A stretch of 64,000 nucleotides of DNA from Pseudomonadota bacterium. GTDB lineage: Bacteria; Pseudomonadota; Alphaproteobacteria; Acetobacterales; Acetobacteraceae. Below are positions 52,331 to 59,607 of this stretch, one piece after another. A model generated the notes under the pieces. That model was not told the DNA's origin, ran no database searches, and saw only the letters and a list, made by a program, of their open reading frames with translations. The DNA lies in NCBI GenBank assembly GCA_021849425.1, contig JAJZSY010000011.1, positions 21,504-85,503 of the forward strand, written 5' to 3'. Each line of letters starts with the position of its first letter. Within the stretch, counting starts at the first letter, position 1. Both the position numbers and the translations under genes were made by a program.

Positions 52331-52651
52331 TTAGTGGTTGAGCGTGATGTTCACGACCGTCGAGGTCTGGAACAGCGCATTGCTACCGGTGTTCTGGATG
52401 ACCGTGGTCAGCCCCTCGTTCCCGGAAATCGAGTTGGTGTTCGAGATCGCGCCGGTGGTGCCGGATGCCGAATTGCCAAAGGACGTTGCCTTCAGCTTGC
52501 TCATCGGAATGTCGCGCCCGTGAGATGCGGCAAGGGCGGAGGCGGAAACCGGCGTGCCGAACGGATTGCCGCCACCGGCGGCATATCCGGCAACCGGGAC
52601 CGCGATGATTGACAGCGCGAGGATGTAGGTGGCTGGGATCTTTTTTGGCAT
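52331..52651 (-). CDS. Small secreted protein with a single amyloid-like repeat
   Basis: A 106-residue protein with a signal peptide (ILALSIIAVPVAGYA). The mature part is about 80 residues, Asn/Ser/Thr-rich, and ends SGNEGLTTVIQNTGSNALFQ followed by TSTVVNITLNH. The QNTGSNALFQ core (86-95) is one copy of the module present four times in each of the two large neighbours. One copy in a short protein suggests a minor subunit or nucleator, comparable in logic to CsgB or FapB. It follows the major repeat gene after 66 bases containing a strong hairpin. Confidence 0.72.
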   Translation of the reverse strand: MPKKIPATYILALSIIAVPVAGYAAGGGNPFGTPVSASALAASHGRDIPMSKLKATSFGNSASGTTGAISNTNSISGNEGLTTVIQNTGSNALFQTSTVVNITLNH

Positions 52652-52673
52652 GAAGGCCGCTCCTCAGGAGAAT

Positions 52674-52700
52674 GCGTGCACATCGCGAGGATGTGCACGC
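52674..52700 (-). promoter_or_regulatory. Hairpin between the major repeat gene and its operon
   Basis: A perfect 11-base stem (GCGTGCACATC and its complement) with a 5-base loop lies between the two genes, with no T-run after it. It could act as an mRNA stabiliser or processing site letting the upstream subunit be made in excess; a full terminator is less likely. Confidence 0.6.
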
Positions 52701-52717
52701 CAGGCTCACACGCGGTG

Positions 52718-53728
52718 TTAGCGGACCGCAGCCACGGAAACCGAGTTCTGGATCAGGCTGTTGGCGCCCGTATTCTGCGAGGCCTGCAGCACGCCCTGCG
52801 CACCGTTGAACGAGCTGTCCATGCTCACCTTGGCCGAACCGTTGGCGAGGTTCGCGGTATTGCAGTAGACGCCGCCATTCGTGTTGGCGTTGGCGACAGC
52901 GCCGGCGAGGGCGTCGGAGCTCGCCGCAACCAGCTTGACCGTTCCGATCGCGGCCGAATTCTGCATCAGGCTGTTCGCGCCGGAGTTCTGGTTCACGTTG
53001 ACCACGCCGTTCACACGGTCGAAGGACTTGGTGATGGTCGAGGAGGCATTGGCGCTGTGCTCACGGGCGTAGTTGCCGGCGACGGCACCCTTATTGTCCG
53101 CATCGGCGAGCGAACCGGCGAGGGTCAAGGCGGTGCCGCTTACCGGGTTGACCGCCGCAACGGCCGCCGAGTTCTGCAGCAGGCTGTTGTTGCCGGCGTT
53201 CTGGTTCAGCTGGGCGACACCATTGAAGCCCTCGTAGGAGTTGCCGACCGTGGCGGTCTGGGTCACGCTGCCATCGTCACGGTCCCAGGAGCTGCGCGGG
53301 CCGATCTCATCCTCGTTGCCCATCACGCCGCCATAATTGCCCGCACCGGCAACCGCGAGACCGAGGCCGACCGTGTAGCTCTTGCCCTCCGGGTTGTGGA
53401 CATAGGCGAGCGCCAGGGAGTTCTGCAGCTGGCTGTTGGCGCCGGCATTCTGCGCCTGGTTCGAAACGCCCTTGGCGCCCGAATTGTAGGAATTGGTCAG
53501 GCTGGCGCTGTTGGTCTGGCGGCCCATGTTCGCTTCGTTGCCGGCGACAGTGCCGCTATTGGCCGCAGAGGCCCAGGCAACGAACGCGTCGAAAGTGATC
53601 GGCGCCGGCGAATGGTTGTTGTGCTTACCCTGATGCGACCCACCGTCATCGCCGTTACGGGCGAAAGCAATAACCGGAGTCACCGCGAGGATGGAAAGGG
53701 CCGCGCCCATCAGAAGAACTTTACGCAT
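52718..53728 (-). CDS. Secreted four-repeat protein A, putative amyloid/fibre major subunit
   Basis: A 336-residue protein with a signal peptide (MRKVLLMGAALSILAVTPVI then AFA). Four modules have cores at 93-110 (QNAGANSQLQNSLALAYV), 176-193, 247-264 and 318-335 (QNTGANSLIQNSVSVAAV), spaced 71-83 residues apart. Each core is preceded by S-[FY]-N-x-x-x-G-V and, further upstream, by an N-x-G-x-V-x-G-N-x-A block, so the whole unit is about 50 residues. Q, N, G and S content and regular spacing recall curlin (Q-x-G-x-x-N-x-A-x-x-x-Q) and FapC repeats, but the spacing is its own. A sigma54 promoter lies upstream. Fibre function is inferred. Confidence 0.8.
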   Translation of the reverse strand: MRKVLLMGAALSILAVTPVIAFARNGDDGGSHQGKHNNHSPAPITFDAFVAWASAANSGTVAGNEANMGRQTNSASLTNSYNSGAKGVSNQAQNAGANSQLQNSLALAYVHNPEGKSYTVGLGLAVAGAGNYGGVMGNEDEIGPRSSWDRDDGSVTQTATVGNSYEGFNGVAQLNQNAGNNSLLQNSAAVAAVNPVSGTALTLAGSLADADNKGAVAGNYAREHSANASSTITKSFDRVNGVVNVNQNSGANSLMQNSAAIGTVKLVAASSDALAGAVANANTNGGVYCNTANLANGSAKVSMDSSFNGAQGVLQASQNTGANSLIQNSVSVAAVR

Positions 53729-53840
53729 GACAATAAATCTCCACTTCCCTAAGGGTTGGCTGCGCCATTTCCTTTGACGAAGCCCTTGTTTCATTCATTA
53801 CAGACTGATGTTTTTCAAATCTGTCTGTGCATCTTGTTAA

Positions 53841-53855
53841 GCAATTGGCATGCCA
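53841..53855 (-). promoter_or_regulatory. Sigma54 (-24/-12) promoter of repeat protein A
   Basis: On the minus strand TGGCATGCCAATTGC has GG and GC separated by exactly ten bases, matching the TGGCAC-N5-TTGC consensus at all but one position. Transcription would start near 53829, about 100 bases before the ATG. It lies in an AT-rich 233-base gap next to the sigma54 activator gene. Confidence 0.82.
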
Positions 53856-53961
53856 ACTGGATTTGGTTTTATTATATTGTTTGTTTTCAATGATTTTATG
53901 ATTTCTGGAAGTATTAAAAATATCGAATACAATTATTTATGATTTCATGTGACGTATTGCG

Positions 53962-55149
53962 TTACGTTTTCGCCGTCTGCTCGGCGTAACATTCGCGATC
54001 CTCTTCGCGGCATTCGTTACGAATATCCTGGATCATCTGGTCGAGCTTGAACCGCTCGATCAGGCGATAGATCGTCATCCGCGAAATGCCGAGATTTTCC
54101 GCCGCTTCGGTCAGGTTGCCGCCGCACTGGCGGATCATGTCGACCAGCTCTCCGCGGCGCTCGGCGGCGGAGCGACGCCGCTCGGTCCGCGGCCGCCGCA
54201 CCGTGTCGTTCGCCGGACGCGGCGCCGGCTGCACCGCCGGAGGTGAAGGCACCAGTTCCGGCACAAACCCGTCTTCGAGATCGCCCGCATCGATCGTGTC
54301 GTCGTCACAAACGACGACCGCCCGCTGAACCACCGCCATCAACTCGCGGATATTGCCCGGCCAGCCGTAGGACAGCAGGCGCCGCTGCGCCGCCTCGGTG
54401 AAATTCATCTCGCCCCGCCCCATCTCGCCGGCGAATTTGCGCAGGAAAAACAGGGCAAGGGTCAGAATGTCATGCCCACGTTCCCGCAGCGGCGGGCTGT
54501 GGATGGTCAGCACCTTGAGGCGGAAGAACAGATCGCTTCGGAACGTTCCGGCATCGATCAGGCTGGTGAAATCGACATTCGTTGCCGAAACGATCCGCAC
54601 ATCGACCGGAATCTGGTCGACGCCGCCAACCAGCTGGATGGTCTTTTCCTGCAGGACCCGCAGCAGGTATCCCTGCATGTCCGCCGGCAGATGACCGACC
54701 TCGTCCAGAAACAGCGTGCCGCCCTGCGCGGCCTCGATGATGCCTTTCTTGCGGGTCGCCGCGCCGGTGAACGCGCCTTTTTCATAGCCGAACAATTCCG
54801 AGGCGATCAGCGTCGGCGGAATGGCGGCGCAGTTGATCACACGAAACGGGCCCCGCGCACGCGGCGAACGATCGTGAATCGCATGGGCGATGAGTTCCTT
54901 GCCCGTTCCGGTTTCACCCGTGATCAGGACCGGCGCATCGCTCGCCGCATATTTGCGGATCAGGTTGAAGATCGTGCGGATTTGCGGGCTGTCACCGACG
55001 ATGCACCGCTCCGAACCGGAGCGGAGTACCGCAGCAATCTTGGCCTCATCGACATCTCTTTGTGCATCGCTTCGGCCGACCACGCCGGAAGCGTATGAGC
55101 CGCGATAGGCGCTGACCGGAAGTCTCTCAGAGCATCCCGAACGTATCAT
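53962..55149 (-). CDS. Sigma54-dependent activator without a sensory domain
   Basis: A 395-residue AAA+ enhancer-binding protein. Walker A is GETGTGKE (78-85), the sigma54-contacting loop GAFTGA (125-130) and Walker B GGTLFLDEVGHLP (143-155). A Pro/Arg-rich linker leads to a Fis-type helix-turn-helix (LTEAAENLGISRMTIYRLIE). Only about 50 residues precede the AAA+ domain, with no receiver, PAS or GAF domain, so control may come through its own expression or a partner, as for PspF. It sits between two repeat-protein genes that both have sigma54 promoters and is their obvious activator. Confidence 0.92.
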   Translation of the reverse strand: MIRSGCSERLPVSAYRGSYASGVVGRSDAQRDVDEAKIAAVLRSGSERCIVGDSPQIRTIFNLIRKYAASDAPVLITGETGTGKELIAHAIHDRSPRARGPFRVINCAAIPPTLIASELFGYEKGAFTGAATRKKGIIEAAQGGTLFLDEVGHLPADMQGYLLRVLQEKTIQLVGGVDQIPVDVRIVSATNVDFTSLIDAGTFRSDLFFRLKVLTIHSPPLRERGHDILTLALFFLRKFAGEMGRGEMNFTEAAQRRLLSYGWPGNIRELMAVVQRAVVVCDDDTIDAGDLEDGFVPELVPSPPAVQPAPRPANDTVRRPRTERRRSAAERRGELVDMIRQCGGNLTEAAENLGISRMTIYRLIERFKLDQMIQDIRNECREEDRECYAEQTAKT

Positions 55150-55219
55150 TAAAAAGATTCTCCGGTCCCAAATTTTATGTTTATCACGCGGAAATCTTAA
55201 TAATTAACCGTAACCCATT

Positions 55220-55246
55220 ACGCAACACATTTTATACGTGTGTTAC
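55220..55246. promoter_or_regulatory. Candidate activator-binding inverted repeat
   Basis: AACACA (55224-55229) and TGTGTT (55239-55244) form an inverted repeat inside ACGCAACAC...GTGTGTTAC. A related word, ACGCAATAC, lies on the minus strand at 53954-53962 upstream of the other sigma54 promoter. Position about 220 and 100 bases upstream fits enhancer sites. Weak evidence. Confidence 0.25.
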
Positions 55247-55463
55247 AAATCATGAAATAACTTTTAGTAGAATTTTCATGTATTTGTATATCGTTTATCG
55301 GAATATAACTTAAGGAAAATATTCTGGAAATCATACAATTCTTGGTTGTGTGACGTTGAGGTGACGCCGCAAGATTGTCGAAGGCGGCAATGCTGAGCAC
55401 CGCGACAGATCGGACAAAACCATGAAAATTGTTTTAAATCAGTACTCTGTGAGAAAATTGGAA

Positions 55464-55478
55464 TGGCACTAAAATTGC
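55464..55478 (+). promoter_or_regulatory. Sigma54 (-24/-12) promoter of repeat protein B
   Basis: TGGCACTAAAATTGC is a full match to the TGGCAC-N5-TTGC consensus, followed by TT. The expected transcript start is near 55490, giving a leader of about 67 bases. Confidence 0.9.
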
Positions 55479-55556
55479 TTAATGAAAATTTAGAATAGCA
55501 ATCTCAATTTTTATCCGAGCCTGCCACTGGCAGGACAAGACAAGGCGAGGCGAACA

Positions 55557-56693
55557 ATGAAACAAAAAACAAGAATTATATTTGGAGTATCATCGGCTTT
55601 GATTTTCAGCGTGGCGGCGCGCGCTGGGAATCAGTCCATCGAGAGCTATATAAATCTTGCCGCTGCTCAGAATAATGCGCGCTCGATTCGGAATTTTTCG
55701 AATGATGGCGGCGTCAATATCGCCGGACAGTGGCATTTCATCGCCTCTGCCGTGTCGAACCGATCGTTCGACGAGAGCGCCGGGATTGGAACCAGCAGCC
55801 AGAATGCCGGCGCGAACAGCGTCCTGCAGAACTCCGTCTCGGTCGCATACATCTCTTCCTGCGGGCTCTGCATCGGCCCCGGGATTGGCAGACGCGGGGT
55901 GGTGATCGGCGCGGCCAGCAACATGGCGATTTCAGCCGGGAATCATGATTACCCCGGATACGGTCAGGCAAGCCCGGCATCCTCCGGCGGACAGCCCGGC
56001 AATAATGGCGGATCGGGGAGTAACGGCGGGACCAGCGGTGGGACCGGCGGCGGAACCGGATCGGGGACCAGCGGCGGGACCGGCGGCGGAACCGGCGGCG
56101 GAACGGGAAGTGGTACGCCGGCCAGTTTCGGCCTGACCGCGCAGGGGAGCGATCCCTTCGCCACCGTCAGCCAGTCGTTCAACAATGATGTCGGCATCTT
56201 CACCATCAACCAGAACGGTGGCGCCAACAGCACGGTCCAGACAGCGACAGCCGTGGCAGCGCTCGACACCGCGGGTTCGATCGGCGCGGCGGAGGCCGCG
56301 GCAAAGGCGCAGAATTCAGCGCGTTCGCGGCAAAACACCTCGTACAGCATCGACACCCCGACAACCTCGACCGTGCAGAGCAGCATGGATCATTCGACCG
56401 GCGTGCTTGGTCTCGCCCAGAATACCGGGTCGAACGCGGTCGTGCAGAACGCCGCTGCGGTCACGGCAATCAGCGCGCGGGTTGCCCCTGCCAGCGCACT
56501 GGCCCTGGCCGCGGCTTCATCGTTCAATCAGGCATCGCTCAGCGGAAACTATGCCTCTTCGATCGGGCAGACGAACGCGGTGTCGATGGACCAGAGCTAT
56601 AACGGGACGAGCGGTATTCTGATGGCTGCCCAGAATGCCGGAGCGAACTCGATCGTGCAGAACAGCGTGTCGGTCGCGTCGATCCGCCCGTAA
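55557..56693 (+). CDS. Secreted four-repeat protein B, putative amyloid/fibre subunit
   Basis: A 378-residue protein with a signal peptide (IIFGVSSALIFSVAARA). Repeat cores lie at 82-99 (QNAGANSVLQNSVSVAYI), 219-236, 288-305 and 359-376 (QNAGANSIVQNSVSVASI). Between the first and second is a Gly/Ser/Thr linker (about 144-188) built from GGT, GGG and GSG units, and an SCGLC pair near 102. The C-terminal unit SMDQSYNGTSGILMAAQNAG is almost the same as that of protein A (SMDSSFNGAQGVLQASQNTG), so the two are paralogues. It is transcribed away from the activator gene from its own sigma54 promoter. Confidence 0.8.
   Translation: MKQKTRIIFGVSSALIFSVAARAGNQSIESYINLAAAQNNARSIRNFSNDGGVNIAGQWHFIASAVSNRSFDESAGIGTSSQNAGANSVLQNSVSVAYISSCGLCIGPGIGRRGVVIGAASNMAISAGNHDYPGYGQASPASSGGQPGNNGGSGSNGGTSGGTGGGTGSGTSGGTGGGTGGGTGSGTPASFGLTAQGSDPFATVSQSFNNDVGIFTINQNGGANSTVQTATAVAALDTAGSIGAAEAAAKAQNSARSRQNTSYSIDTPTTSTVQSSMDHSTGVLGLAQNTGSNAVVQNAAAVTAISARVAPASALALAAASSFNQASLSGNYASSIGQTNAVSMDQSYNGTSGILMAAQNAGANSIVQNSVSVASIRP
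55986..56120 (+). repeat. Gly-rich coding tandem repeat
   Basis: Short GC-rich units encoding GGT/GGG/GSG recur through residues about 144-188 of repeat protein B, for example GGCGGGACC and GGCGGAACC. Such tracts often change length between strains. Confidence 0.65.
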
Positions 56694-56706
56694 GGGGCGC
56701 ATGGCT

Positions 56707-56754
56707 AGAGCATCATCCGATCGGATTAGTCATCTGATCGGATAAAGATGCTCT
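56707..56754. repeat. REP-like palindrome, copy 2
   Basis: ATCCGATCGGAT (56715-56726) pairs with ATCTGATCGGAT (56732-56743) with one wobble, and outer arms AGAGCATC (56707-56714) and GATGCTCT (56747-56754) extend the stem. Most bases match the copy at 13555-13601. It lies 14 bases after the repeat protein B stop and could end or stabilise that transcript. Confidence 0.8.
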
Positions 56755-56813
56755 GGTTATCAATATCATAGGGCACTTTCCGGATCCGGCGGGGTCCGGA
56801 AAGCCGCCCTCAG

Positions 56814-57635
56814 TCATGGCCGGCACTCGCCCTGCCATGAAGCGCGGCGACTGAGCAGCGCCAGCACGGCAAACGCGCAGGCCAGAAGGGCTGCACCGAG
56901 GGCGGCGCCCGCGTAGATGTCCCCGCGATCGGTCAGGGCGAAAACCTCGACCGGCGCCGTCACCCATTGCGGCGGATACAGCATGATCGACGCGCCCAGC
57001 TCTCCCATCGACAGGGCGAAGCCGAGCGAAAGCGCCGCCAGGATCTGCGGCAGAAGCAACGGCAGCGTTATCGTGATGAGAACCCGCGACCGCGTCGCGC
57101 CGAGCGACCCGGCGATCTCTTCAAGGTTTTGCGGCAGAAGCTCAAGGCCCGCACCGATCGTTGCATAGGCATAGGCCATGACCAGGACGACATGGGCGAG
57201 GATGACCAGAATCGCCGTTCCGTTCAGCAGAATCGGCTTGCGGCTGAAGGCGATCAGCAGGGCGAGGCCGATCGTCGACGAGGGCAGCGCGACCGGCAGG
57301 AAATAGAGCGTGTCGAGCGCGCGGCGGAGGGAACGCGGCAGGCCGCGCGCCGCCAGCGCCCCGCCACCCCCGAGCAGCAGCGCGCCGGCTGAGGCCAGCA
57401 ACCCGGTTGCAACACTGTGCAGCAGGGCGGCGCCCTGATCTCCCGACGCCAATGCACGCATATGATGAAGTGTCAGGCGCGAAGGCAGCACTCCATTCCA
57501 TTGCGCGGTGAAAGCGGCCAGCAACAGCAGAAGCAGGGGCAGGCCGAACACACCCCCGAACAGCGCCGCCACGGCAAGGCGGGCCCACCGCTTCGTCGTC
57601 GGCAGGAACACCAGCTGGCTCATGAGGCCAGCCAC
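56814..57635 (-). CDS. ABC transporter permease, PhnV-like
   Basis: A 273-residue inner-membrane permease with six hydrophobic helices and the coupling-loop motif EEIAGSLGATRSRVLITITLP (EAA type). It matches the second permease of 2-aminoethylphosphonate transporters. Its start overlaps the first permease gene by 16 bases. It closes the four-gene operon. Confidence 0.85.
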   Translation of the reverse strand: MAGLMSQLVFLPTTKRWARLAVAALFGGVFGLPLLLLLLAAFTAQWNGVLPSRLTLHHMRALASGDQGAALLHSVATGLLASAGALLLGGGGALAARGLPRSLRRALDTLYFLPVALPSSTIGLALLIAFSRKPILLNGTAILVILAHVVLVMAYAYATIGAGLELLPQNLEEIAGSLGATRSRVLITITLPLLLPQILAALSLGFALSMGELGASIMLYPPQWVTAPVEVFALTDRGDIYAGAALGAALLACAFAVLALLSRRASWQGECRP

Positions 57636-58477
57636 GCGCCGAGCCGGGTAATGCCGAGGCGGTAGAGCGCAAAGACGGCAAGCGAGAGACCAGCGTCGCA
57701 GACCGCGATGATGCTCGCCCCCGCATAGTTGAATTGCTGCACCGCATCGCCATAGATCAGCATCGGCAGGGTGATGACATTCTTTGCCCCCATCACCAGC
57801 ATGATGCCGAATTCATTCAATGTCAGCAGCAGGCAGAGTCCGCCACCCGCCAGCAGGGACGGAAGCAGTGCCGGGACAACGACGCGACGGACCACGCCGA
57901 TCGGCCCCTCGCCGAGACCGCTCGCCATTTCGAGCAGCGCGGGATCGAGCGACTGGAACCCGGCGAGCAGCGGACGCAGCACGAAAGGCGTATAGAACGT
58001 CACCTCCGCCAGGACGACACCCCAGAACCCGTAGAGAAAACTCGCCGACTGACGTGAACCGTCGAGCAGCGGCGCAAGCAGCGCCGTCATCAGGCCGGCG
58101 TTTCCGTAGAGAAACGTGAGGGAAAGCGCGATCAGAAACGAGGGAAAGGAAAGATAGGCGTCCACCAGCCGGCCAAGGGACGCCGCACCGCGGAACGGCG
58201 CCAGGTTGAGAAGCAATGCCAGGACAAACCCCAGCAGAAGACACAAGATCGTCGCGGTCAGGGCGATCCGCAGCGTGTGGCCGAGTGCGCTTGCAAAGAC
58301 CCGGGAGCTGATGACCTGCAGTGCCGGCGCGAGGCTCCAGCCCTTTGCCCCGCGGAAGGCGGCGGTGATCATCAACCCAAGCGGATAGAGCAACAGAAGG
58401 AAAACCGCCGCGAGGAACGGCACCAGTGTGATGGCGCGCCGCCATCGCCGGCCGGCGCCTGGCCCGGTGCCGTTCAT
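57620..58477 (-). CDS. ABC transporter permease, PhnU-like
   Basis: A 285-residue permease starting MNGTGPGAGRRWRRAITLVP; the frame is open further upstream, but that part overlaps the ATPase gene and is not family-like. The EAA motif appears as MASGLGEGPIGVVRRVVVPAL. With the downstream permease it forms the membrane channel. Its ATG overlaps the ATPase stop. Confidence 0.86.
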   Translation of the reverse strand: MNGTGPGAGRRWRRAITLVPFLAAVFLLLLYPLGLMITAAFRGAKGWSLAPALQVISSRVFASALGHTLRIALTATILCLLLGFVLALLLNLAPFRGAASLGRLVDAYLSFPSFLIALSLTFLYGNAGLMTALLAPLLDGSRQSASFLYGFWGVVLAEVTFYTPFVLRPLLAGFQSLDPALLEMASGLGEGPIGVVRRVVVPALLPSLLAGGGLCLLLTLNEFGIMLVMGAKNVITLPMLIYGDAVQQFNYAGASIIAVCDAGLSLAVFALYRLGITRLGAWLAS

Positions 58478-59559
58478 GCCTCCGCAACCAGGCAGGCGCG
58501 GCCGGGATCGAAGCCGAGCGTCACCATGGCCCCGACCGCCGGAGCGCCCTGCCCTGCCGGCAGATCGATCCTGAGCGGGTGCGCTCCCGCCACGGCCTGG
58601 ACGCGCTGCACCGGCCCCATCCACTGCACGCCGGTGATCCGCGCTGCAATCCGGTTCGGGCCGGTTGCGCCGATTTCGATCGCATGCGGGCGCAGACAGA
58701 GCAGCGGACGCGGAGCCGGGCTTCCCGATGCGGTCCTGACCGTCAGGTGCTGTCCGTCGAAATTCACCACCGCGAGATCGCGATGGCAGGCTTCGAGACG
58801 GACCGGGAGCAGATTTGCCTGGCCGAAAAATTCCGCGGCGTATCGATGTTCGGGCGTTTCGTAGAGGCTGCGCGGAGTCCCGCACGCGGCAATCCGGCCC
58901 TCGCGCATCAGCACGATCCGGTCGCCAAGCGCGATGGCCTCGCCCTGATCGTGCGTGACATAAACGATGGCCAGTTCAGGCAGTCTGGCATGAAGGCTGC
59001 GAAGTTCATCCAGCAGCCCGGCACGCAAGGGCGCATCGAGGGCGGAGAGCGGTTCGTCGAGCAGCAGGACCGGCGGGCGAATCGCCAGCGCGCGGGCAAT
59101 CGCGACGCGCTGCTGCTGACCGCCGGAAAGTTCGCGCGGATAACGGCCGGCAAAACCAGCCATGCCGACGAGATCGAGACAGGCGGCAACACGCTCGGCA
59201 ATCTCCGGCTTCGGCAGGCGACGCGCGTTGAGACCGAAGCCGACATTGGCGGCCACCGTCAGATGCGGAAACAACGCGTAATTCTGCACGACCATGCCAA
59301 GCCCGCGGGCATGGGGCGGCAGCGCGGTGACATCGCGCCCGGCCAGCATGATCCGCCCCGAAGTCGGCGGCACGAAGCCGGCAATCGCGCGGAGGATGGT
59401 GGATTTGCCCGACCCGGACGGGCCGAGCAGCACCTTGACTTCGCCCGGCGCCACAGACAGCGAAACGCGATCGAGCGCCACCGCCCCTCGATACCGCACC
59501 GTCACGGTATCGAGGGCGATGGACGCCGTCAGCGAAGTGTCGGGATCAGCGTCGCGCAA
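58474..59559 (-). CDS. ABC transporter ATP-binding protein, PhnT-like
   Basis: A 361-residue ATPase with Walker A GPSGSGKST, Q-loop VVQNYALFPHLTV, signature LSGGQQQRVAIARAL, Walker B LLLDEPLSALD and switch His in YVTHDQGEA, followed by a TOBE domain from about residue 270. It powers the two permeases. The order binding protein-ATPase-permease-permease equals phnSTUV for 2-aminoethylphosphonate. Confidence 0.9.
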   Translation of the reverse strand: MRDADPDTSLTASIALDTVTVRYRGAVALDRVSLSVAPGEVKVLLGPSGSGKSTILRAIAGFVPPTSGRIMLAGRDVTALPPHARGLGMVVQNYALFPHLTVAANVGFGLNARRLPKPEIAERVAACLDLVGMAGFAGRYPRELSGGQQQRVAIARALAIRPPVLLLDEPLSALDAPLRAGLLDELRSLHARLPELAIVYVTHDQGEAIALGDRIVLMREGRIAACGTPRSLYETPEHRYAAEFFGQANLLPVRLEACHRDLAVVNFDGQHLTVRTASGSPAPRPLLCLRPHAIEIGATGPNRIAARITGVQWMGPVQRVQAVAGAHPLRIDLPAGQGAPAVGAMVTLGFDPGRACLVAEA

Positions 59560-59607
59560 TGCCTGGTCCCATCTGGCCCGTCACGCCGCGCGCGGCCGGC
59601 ACCGGTC

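Larger units (their letters stand above)
55150..55556. other. 407-base AT-rich control region upstream of repeat protein B
   Basis: No gene is supported here. It holds the sigma54 promoter at 55464-55478, an inverted repeat near 55220-55246, a direct repeat GTGACG-N5-GTGACG near 55355, and a short hairpin (CCTGCC/GGCAGG) in the 5' leader at 55520-55534. The AT-rich composition stands out sharply from the GC-rich surroundings. Confidence 0.7.

Noticed and set aside
52676..53752. A 358-residue plus-strand frame opposite repeat protein A
   Set aside because: It mirrors the repeats of the real gene, which has a signal peptide, ribosome-binding site and sigma54 promoter on the minus strand.
55218..55400. 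A 60-codon minus-strand frame in the AT-rich control region
   Set aside because: No ribosome-binding site and no protein features; it lies across control elements.
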